DNA of 64,000 nt from NCBI GenBank assembly GCA_021229015.1, contig CM037787.1, forward strand, positions 38,759,037-38,823,036, read 5' to 3'. The stretch comes from Solen grandis (taxonomy: Eukaryota > Mollusca > Bivalvia > Adapedonta > Solenidae). The position numbers were made by a program, and so were the translations under genes. This document shows, piece after piece, positions 56,672 through 64,000 of the stretch. A model generated the notes under the pieces. The model was not told the origin of the DNA. It saw only the letters and a program-made list of their open reading frames with translations, and did no database searches. Each line of letters begins with the position of its first letter. Positions within the stretch are counted from its first letter, which is position 1.

Positions 56672-57149
56672 TCCAAACACTTACGTTTGTTTAGCGCAAA
56701 AATAAAATTAAAAAAGTTTAAGCGCAATTTACACCTTCGTCGAATACCCCCGGCTGACTTATTCCGTTCAACTACATGATTTAATGAGCTGATATATCGA
56801 TCGGCCGTGGGTATTCGTCTATGTATTTACACAGTTAATATGCTTTTAATGGTACGTTTTTTTTGTTTTTTTTTGTATTTTTGATTTCATTAATTAACTA
56901 AATAACTCACATAGCGAAATAAAAATACAAAATTCAGTATATTTATCTATTCTTGTAAAATAGTTATTTTGTATTGAATAAACCAATCCCCAAAATTCTC
57001 GAATTTACGTACAGACTTGATCAGAATGTTCGATACCGTCACAAACTCAACGCAGTCAAACCACAGCATTGGCTGAGCTTAACAACCAGTATTAAACCAG
57101 ATGAGTCTCTCACATGTTTGTTTGTTTGGTTATTGGGTTTAACGTCAAA

Positions 57150-57425
57150 TTAGACCAAGTTTAGGTATAGACATTACAAATGAATACAGTTTGGTTGATT
57201 TAACATCCCACTGACAGTATTTCAGTCATTTGGAGACGAAGTCTATTTTAGACAGATAATGTGCTGTCATACTGCAGTATCACGCCGTAGACATGTGGCA
57301 TGATACCACACCCAGTTACATTATCTTGAGTCAGTCCTGAAACTACCCTTATAGGATGATTGCCAACCAAGGGATCTTTACCAATACCATTTACGACTTT
57401 GTTATGTCGCGGTCGGGGATAACTG
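57150..57425 (-). mobile_element. SINE family 1 copy, head missing
   Basis: Tail and body (CATCCCACTGACAGTATTTC ... TATGTCGCGGTCGGGGAT) are present; the tRNA head ends abruptly at 57421. A second piece of tail-like sequence (GTTTGTTTGGTTATTGGG) lies just left, at 57115-57145. Confidence 0.7.
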
Positions 57426-58343
57426 TTTCGCGTATACCGTGTTCGTATTTAACCGATTTCGCACCAAAATTGCGTTTATGAAAGTAGCGTTATCCCGTGT
57501 AATATGTGAGCTACACTTGCCAAATTTAAAGACTTAATCAACATTAAAGAGAGAAGTAGATATTTTTACTTTCTACCGATCATCTGTGATCGATCTGCTT
57601 TCAGACTTTAGGTAATGGATTTTAAATCTGCTTTCTCAGTCTATTTAGAAAACCACATCATGTGTGTTATCACTTGAAAACGAGAGTTTGCTTTGTGATT
57701 GTAGATACAACATATCTTACTTTCATATTTTTAATAATGCTTTCTTGACTGATTTGAATGGAAGGTGAAGCGAAACTAGGCTAAGTGCATATGTATATAT
57801 AAGCAATTAACCTAGTTTCGATCTCACTTATTGGAATGATTAATGGGATATCATTACTGAAATACACAAAAGTTTTTTATTGAACGGACAAGTCTTTAAC
57901 TATGTAAAGGAGACCCTAGTTATCGTCTCGAGATGAATTTTTAATGATTGGTACACTTAGATTAAATGTTTTCTATAGATGTGTCTAAACAAATCAATTT
58001 TGAAAATACATAATAAAAATCCTTTACCAGCAATATAAGTAGTACGAAATTTGTAATGTAATTTGAAATAGAATGTGACCAACTGCAGAGAAAAGTTAGG
58101 CAAGAAAAGACTATAAATAAGACACCTTTGTTCTGGACAGGAAGTCGAATTACAGTAGCTGTTGGGAGTCTACTGTTGGTTACTTTGTTTGCTTATAATC
58201 TTCCCAAATATATACCTGCTCCTACAGTCACTTTATATCAATATGACATAATAATATAATGGACGTTTCTACAACAATAAAACATAACAAAACTGTCGAT
58301 CGTAAATAGAATGAAGTAAATGTACATATCTAAAATACGGTCT
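57426..58343. other. No gene seen
   Basis: AT-rich, no recognised repeats. GCGAAACTAGG at 57769 faces CCTAGTTTCG at 57810, a small inverted repeat. Confidence 0.5.
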
Positions 58344-58599
58344 AGGGGCCGCCGTGGCCGAGCGGTTACAGTCGTGGACTACAAATCTCTCAGCCCCTCA
58401 TCGCTTTGTGTTCGAACCTCGGTAGGGACTTCGGATTTTTCATGCGAGGAAGCCTCCCAGCTGGCTTGCGTTAGGTCGGTGGTTCTACCCGGGTACCTAT
58501 GTGAACTCGGGGTCTTCCTCCACCTGTAATTAGCTGGACGTCGCTTCATGATTGAAATACTATCGCAGCGACGGTAAACTCCAATACAATAACAACAAC
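58344..58599 (+). mobile_element. SINE family 2 copy, full length
   Basis: Same head, body and AACAACAAC tail as 25687. Flanked by a 12-bp duplication AAAATACGGTCT (58332-58343 and 58600-58611). Confidence 0.9.
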
Positions 58600-58611
58600 A
58601 AAATACGGTCT

Positions 58612-59784
58612 CTATTCCACTTCATCTAATTAATGTTGATATATTGACAGAAAATACAAACAAACACTCACCCAATTCACTGGTATTCAAGCTCAGCTCA
58701 GCTCCAATGAAGAAATGAAGAAATATGGCGATGTGTTCCGTGTTTATTTATGTGCGTTGCTTACTGTCGAAATGTCCCGTATGTAGTGCTAGGAGACGAG
58801 GTCTTACGTCACACAACTATCTTTTTGTGACACATGGCTATTTATATACACCATTCTGCCAATATGACAGAGTATTTCAAAATGTCGCTCACTCTTAATG
58901 ATTTGGTAACTTGATATTAGCAAGTTGTGTTTAGCACCGAAAAGTGTCACATTGCTTAAACAAATTCCTTTTTTCGTTATTTGCGATTTATATTGATACA
59001 GATCTCGTTTTTATATACCAACATATTCTTAACGATTTAACTGGCAGCGTTTCTTAAAATGTTAAGTCTTTAGTTAGTTATTTCCGACAAACATTTATGT
59101 TTTAAAATTGAATTAATGGTAACATTAAATTATTATTATTAAGAAATATTAGTGAAATGTAAAAGTCGACATTATAGTCATGGTAACAGTAATACCCGAG
59201 ACTTACTCGCGCGATATTATACTGATCTCCGTTTATTCGTAAGTTACAAAAATGTCAAGAATAGTTCAAATGTGCATATCAGGGAAGACACGACCATCGT
59301 TAAGAATATGGAAACTCTCCATTTTAACATTATAATATGATAACTCTCTCTCTCTCTCTCTCCAAACCAAGAAAAAAAAGCAACTTAATCTTTACACATG
59401 TCGATTGTATGTCGATTGTATAATGTCGCGCGCGGCAAAAGAGTCTTCAGCGAAACCCGAATAAAATTGGAAATCATATACTTATTTATGGTAAGTTCAA
59501 TAGATTATTGATAGGGTCATTTTGTTTCGTCAATTGTTTGGTCGATTACTTTTGACATTACTCGTAACAAACGTCAGTGAGGTTGATCGACAAAACAGGG
59601 AAGTATGAAAATTAAAATTCATGGATCTTTACACAAACAGAAACAGTGTTATCAGGACAGAACATATTGCAGCGTCATATACCTTCCGAATAGGGCCAAA
59701 CAGTCACGTGGACGAAAGGCAAACCTAAATATTTTTTTCAAGTAAATCAGATAGAAGCAAATCAAGCAATCACCATACGCTACT
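58612..59784. other. No confirmed gene; possible first-exon signals
   Basis: A minus-strand donor GAATTGG|GTGAGTG near 58668 follows a GC-richer stretch to 58800. A CpG cluster (GTCGCGCGCGGC) at 59424-59435 precedes a plus-strand GTAAGT at 59489. Either could be a non-coding first exon of a gene outside the window. Confidence 0.25.
59344..59362. repeat. (CT)n microsatellite
   Basis: Nine CT units. Confidence 0.85.
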
Positions 59785-60148
59785 GCACTCCACTACCATT
59801 AAATCATAAGTTAAATACACATATTTTGTTTCAAGGATTTGTATGCACTTTTAATGAACACCATTTAAACCCTTTAAATCGTAAAAGATTAATGTTCATA
59901 TATTTAATGGTGTCCATGAAAATGGCATTAAATAATCTTATGAAAAGCATGTTAATGGTAGAGGTTTAATAACTATTGAATTCCATAATTAATGACCAAT
60001 CCATTGCCAAGAAAATACCATTAAAATCCAAAACGTAGATGAATGGACACTTATTTAATGGGTGGTCAAACTCTCTTAATACCCTGTTAAAACGTTAAAG
60101 GTGAAGAGCCATTTATTTGAAGTCACTACATTTTAAGGGCCATTAAAG
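59785..60148. repeat. Region dense in CCATTAAA / TTTAATGG octamers
   Basis: About eight exact or one-off copies of CCATTAAA in both orientations within 360 bp, opening with ACTACCATTAAATC and closing with AGGGCCATTAAAG. It may be a DNA element with subterminal repeats; no coding frame. Confidence 0.45.
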
Positions 60149-60149
60149 A

Positions 60150-60202
60150 TGATGATGATGATGGGTATGAGGAAAGGGTGAAGTTTATGATGATGATGGT
60201 GG

Positions 60203-60233
<31 letters not shown>

Positions 60234-60247
60234 AAGACGACGACGAC

Positions 60248-60279
<32 letters not shown>

Positions 60280-60282
60280 CGA
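60150..60282. repeat. (GAT)n microsatellite
   Basis: Long GAT/GAC tract interrupted by AGGAAAGGGTGAAG; would read as poly-His or poly-Ser in chance frames. Confidence 0.9.
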
Positions 60283-60294
60283 CTTACTGCGATT

Positions 60295-60492
60295 TACACC
60301 GTATATACGTGGCATGATACCACATTATGTTTTATCCGAACACTTGGTCAGCAATCCTTGGCTTATCCTTATGTACTGAGCTCCAAGCACATGGGAGTAT
60401 GTCATTACCATTAAAGTGATGTCCCTGCCGGGAATCAAACCCATGGCCTTTGGGTTACAGGACTGACGCTCAAACCACTTGACCACCGGAAC
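60295..60492 (-). mobile_element. SINE family 1 fragment, head side
   Basis: CGTGGCATGATACCACAT, ACTGAGCTCCAAGCAC and a head CCGGTGGTCAAGTGGTTTGA on the minus strand. It abuts the GAT microsatellite. Confidence 0.65.
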
Positions 60493-60702
60493 ACTTGTCT
60501 GTATTCATACACAGCAAGTAAGAGTCATAACAACACTGTCTGGTTAAACATTTAAATATATAATGTAGCTATTACATTTACAGTGAAATTAATGTATAAA
60601 CTTTTTAAAATCAATATCAGCAATTGATATTCTTTCAATTAGACGATATTTCGAGGATTTTAAGGTCGTAGCTGTACGTACTCTCTTTTTATTGCATATT
60701 TC

Positions 60703-60729
<27 letters not shown>
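60703..60729. repeat. (AG)n microsatellite
   Basis: About 13 AG units, uninterrupted. Confidence 0.9.
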
Positions 60730-60733
<4 letters not shown>

Positions 60734-61084
60734 CAATTACATGTATATTAAAATGATGTTTATTTCTATTTTCAAGAAACGAATACTTGATTTGTTACTT
60801 AAAAATAAAACTGACGGTTGAATCCTGTTATAAATTTAGATCATGTATTCACCCTTTACAAGGAAGTATTTTCTTAACTTGCTGCACGTCTTAATTAGGT
60901 TATTTGTGGATTCGATATTTGATCGGTGAATACATTACACGACAATGAGTGAATATAAAATTTGAGTTTACCTTGGTGAATCAACTTTCTTACAACATTC
61001 AACATATTTCAAAGCCTTGCACTTAGAATCATTTTACAAATGGCTTTGGCTTTTCAATTTCAAGGAAGCTTAGATGTGTATTCT

Positions 61085-61270
61085 GTCTCCCTGGGTTTCA
61101 CGCCGTAAACAAGTGACAGATACCAGGCCCACTCAGATAAACTTGACACGGAGCCAGCAAGTCCTGTATGTGCTGATCGCCTAGCTAGGGAAATATGTCG
61201 GGCCGAGTATCACACTCACTAAATCTCGGTTACGGGATAGACGCTTTTACCAGTAGTAGCCGGGACTGTA
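61085..61270 (-). mobile_element. SINE family 1 relic
   Basis: TTTCACGCCGTAAACAAGTG and GCCAGCAAGTCCTG match the body; the remainder is too diverged to bound well. Confidence 0.45.
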
Positions 61271-61439
61271 CCACCGACATAATCAATATTGTATAAACAG
61301 TGAAATAACAACTCAGGCACATTGTGTTACCTATTAACTTTCTTTAATGATGATGGAGCTTAGGGAATACATGTTAACATTCGCAGTACTCTTATTAAAA
61401 AGCTACACATTTGAATATGGTTACGAAATTAACTTTCTA

Positions 61440-61630
61440 TCCCTTAGCCCCTTACTGCCGTGAGTTCGAATCCCGCCAAGTCATTTGTATTACTCGTTCG
61501 AGGAAGTCTTCCGGCTGGCTTGCGGTAAACCGGTCGTTCTACCAGGGCGTCTCTGTGGCCAAGTGTCTTCTTCCAGCTGCAATAAGCTTGGGTCGCAATA
61601 AATAGGACGGTTAAACTGTTTTAACGACGA
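61440..61630 (+). mobile_element. SINE family 2 copy, old
   Basis: B-box GAGTTCGAATCCC, GGCTGGCTTGCGGTAAACCG and CTTCTTCCAGCTGC match the family in order, with many changes and no clear tail. Confidence 0.6.
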
Positions 61631-62099
61631 CATACCCAAACATATCAACAAAATACTACTCAATTGTGTGCCATTATGTGTGTAGCAGTTAAATTGGATT
61701 ATAAGAAATTAAACAACTAGGTGTTTGTTTAACAGCTATGCCTGTGCTGAAAAGTTATCTTATTAGCATTTACTAACTTGCACACATAAATAGCATTACC
61801 TGCCCATGTACCCATATATGCATATCAGAGCAGGATCCAGGATTTCAGGTTAGGGGTCGGGGGCTATATTAAAAATAATGTAGGCAGTGACAGCTGTAAA
61901 ATAGTGCATTCTTGTTCTTTGGAGTTGTGTGTCTACATTTATGTATGGTTGGGGAATTTTAGAGTGGGAGAGCGCCTGGTGTTCCCCGCCCACCCACACA
62001 TACTCACTTGAATCACCCAGTGCATACATTTCTTTGCCCAAAGGTATACCTGTCATCGTGCGCTGTTATACAGCAGTTCGTTCAAATTTTCAAATGATG

Positions 62100-62219
62100 C
62101 ACAGGGACTTGCTCCATACACACACACACCACCACACACACACACTGTACATACACTAGTGTATGTACGTGTGTGGTGTGTGTGTGTGGTGTGTGTGTGT
62201 GTGGGAGCAAGTCCCTGTG
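62100..62219. repeat. Near-perfect 120-bp inverted repeat with CA/TG arms
   Basis: Left arm starts CACAGGGACTTGCTCC, right arm ends GGAGCAAGTCCCTGTG, meeting at ACTAGT (62155-62160) with almost no loop. The arms differ only in the length of the CA/TG runs and single-base changes. Confidence 0.85.
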
Positions 62220-62599
62220 AATGATGTATACAAGAACGTAACATACTAACTTTTTTAATATGTTAACATGTAATTTTGTGAAGATCATCAATAGCTGTAT
62301 GTTCAAATAGCAACACTACAAACTGACGGGTTTTAAATACAAGAAAGAAATTACGAACGAAAAACATAGATATTAGACTATGCAGGTCGTGTATGCATAC
62401 CTTCATGTTTGTTATTTGGGATGTGCCTGAGCGCTATGTTAGGGTCATTTTCCTTTTTCGACGTAAGCTGTATAAAATGGATTTTAACCTTATCCTTAAA
62501 TTATATATTTTGGATAAAAAATGAGTGCTGTGTATCGGCAAAATGTCGTTTAAATGTGAAAAAGCAACTGCTTCCTCAACCAACATCCTATATCGGTCA

Positions 62600-63500
62600 G
62601 ACATTGGCCCTGACATTGGCCCGATTTCGTTTGAAATATCGGATGCAAAGAGGGCCACTGTCAGGCCCAAGTCGGGTTTATATATCGGTCCGATATAATG
62701 TCGTTAAATATCGGCTGCTAAGAGGGCCGCTGTCAGGCCGAATTCGGGTTAATATATCGGTCCGATACCATGATGATGTCGGCCCGATGTTGACTGTGTA
62801 TCGGCAAAATGTCTTTTCAAATATCGGCTGCAAGAGGGCGCTTCAGGCAATTGTTATTCATGTCGGCCCGATGTTGACTGTATATCGTCCAAATGTCTTT
62901 TCAAATATTGTCTGCTAAGTGGGCCGCTATCAGGCCCAAGTCTGGTTTATATATCGATGCGATAGTATGTTGATGTCGGGACGATGTCGAATGTAGATCG
63001 GCCAAATGTCTTTTCAAATATCGGCTGCAAAGAGGGCTCCTATCAGGCCGAAGTCTGGTTTATATATCGGTGCGATATTATGTTGATGTCAGGACGATGT
63101 CGAATGTAGATCAGCCAAATGTCTTTTCAAATATCGGCTGCAAAGAGGGCTCCTATCAGGCCGAAGTCTGGTTTATATATCGGTCCAATATCATGATGAT
63201 GTCGGCCCGATGTTGACTGTGTATCGTCCAAATGTCTTTTCAAATATCGTCTGCAAAGTGGGCCGCTACCAGGCCCAAGTCTGGTTTATATATCGGTGCG
63301 ATATTATGCTGATGTCGGGACGATGTCGAATGTAGATCGGCCAAATGTCTTTTCAAATATCGGCTGCAAAGAGGGCTCCTATAGGCCGAAGTCTGGTTTA
63401 TATATCGGTGCGATATTATTGTCAATTAGGGCCAAATGCTTTTAAATATCGGCTGCAAGAGGGCTCCTATCAGGCCGAATATGTTTAGATATCGGCCAAT
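62600..63500. repeat. 113-bp tandem satellite, about seven units
   Basis: The string GTCTTTTCAAATAT recurs at 62811, 62895, 63008, 63121, 63234 and 63347: spacing 84 then 113 four times. Units also share ATCGG.CCGATATCATG, GGCCCGATGTTGACTG and AAAGAGGGC. More diverged units lie on both sides. A similar stretch at 63973-64000 (ATCGGTCCGATGTAGGCCCG) suggests the array resumes past the window. Confidence 0.88.
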
Positions 63501-64000
63501 ATCATGAGAGGCCCAATTGGAATGTCGATTCTTATTTACTGAAAATGCATCGATTTCTTGGCATAATTTTCAAAATGAGATCAATATATTACAAATAAAT
63601 TTAACAATGCAATTCTTATTTTAAATACTCCAATGAAGAGGAGATAACAACATATCGTGCAAAAATCAGTTATCCGTTTCACACAACGTTTTAAATTACA
63701 ATGATAATTCGCGAATTATGTTACACCTTGGGAAAACAAACTTGCTAACAATTTATTGTAAAAAAAGGTTTATAATTCATTCAATAGTATACTTCGTCTG
63801 CAATGTTTTGTGTGTTGGTGAATTTTAAACTGGAAATGAGGACAATTTTAATATACATATACCCTGTTACCGGATTTTCGAAAACAAAAACAGTTTTTTA
63901 ATGTTGAAATATTATAAACTGCTGTCAATATGTGATGAAAATGTTGAAAAAAAAAGTAAAAAAATGGGCTAAATCGGTCCGATGTAGGCCCGATGTGGTA
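63501..64000. other. No gene seen
   Basis: AT-rich up to the window end; the last 30 bases resemble the 113-bp satellite. Confidence 0.55.

Noticed and set aside
60133..60315. Poly-Ser/poly-His open frame
   Set aside because: Translation of the GAT microsatellite.
62409..62918. 169-codon open frame
   Set aside because: It runs mainly through the 113-bp satellite; the repeated GPMLTVYR segments are translated repeat units.
62811..63437. CRISPR-like regular spacing
   Set aside because: Repeats are head-to-tail 113-bp units with no unique spacers; an ordinary tandem satellite in a eukaryotic genome.

Overview
The window looks like nuclear DNA of a bivalve mollusc, probably a heterodont clam. 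It is AT-rich, has long intergenic tracts, carries several tRNA-derived SINE families, tandem-repeat-bearing elements opening with CTCACCTGAGC, and intronless Cys-loop receptor genes. Real coding content is small. Most open frames are chance frames or lie inside repeats.

Left part (1-21000): SINEs, microsatellites and small inverted-repeat elements surround one gene that open frames alone do not reveal. On the minus strand, three short exons (11837-11876, 10936-11099, 7957-8065) have good splice sites and matching phases. They encode a small protein starting MGCTSS, a plausible N-myristoylation/palmitoylation signal. Its introns hold foldback elements, including an inverted array of GCGTTATAACGC-type units (10090-10745).

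Middle part (21000-44600): a tandem and segmentally duplicated family of intronless Cys-loop ligand-gated channel genes. Gene 1 (22591-23913) is intact. Gene 2 (42960-44263) is open except for a one-base frameshift near codon 34. Each is preceded by a decayed 5' fragment (22133-22293 and 40958-41169), so a two-unit array was duplicated. The second copy was then split by about 9.8 kb of repeat-rich DNA (30625-40430). Both proteins lack the paired loop-C cysteines and key aromatic-box residues, and have Met instead of Leu at pore position 9', so they look like orphan receptors. Around them lie LINE remnants, satellite-like arrays with repeated TGACCT half-sites, and clusters of tRNA-like pieces.

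Right part (44600-64000): a third and fourth SINE insertion, a 1.3 kb element with a tandem core (47529-48809), an assembly gap (50001-50100), a young internally deleted Ty3/gypsy-like LTR element (50966-54165, LTRs identical by eye, 4-bp target duplication), more SINEs, a near-perfect 120-bp inverted repeat (62100-62219) and a 113-bp tandem satellite (62600-63500). No further gene could be supported.

All identifications are by eye. Exon boundaries, repeat limits and family names should be read with the stated confidence.
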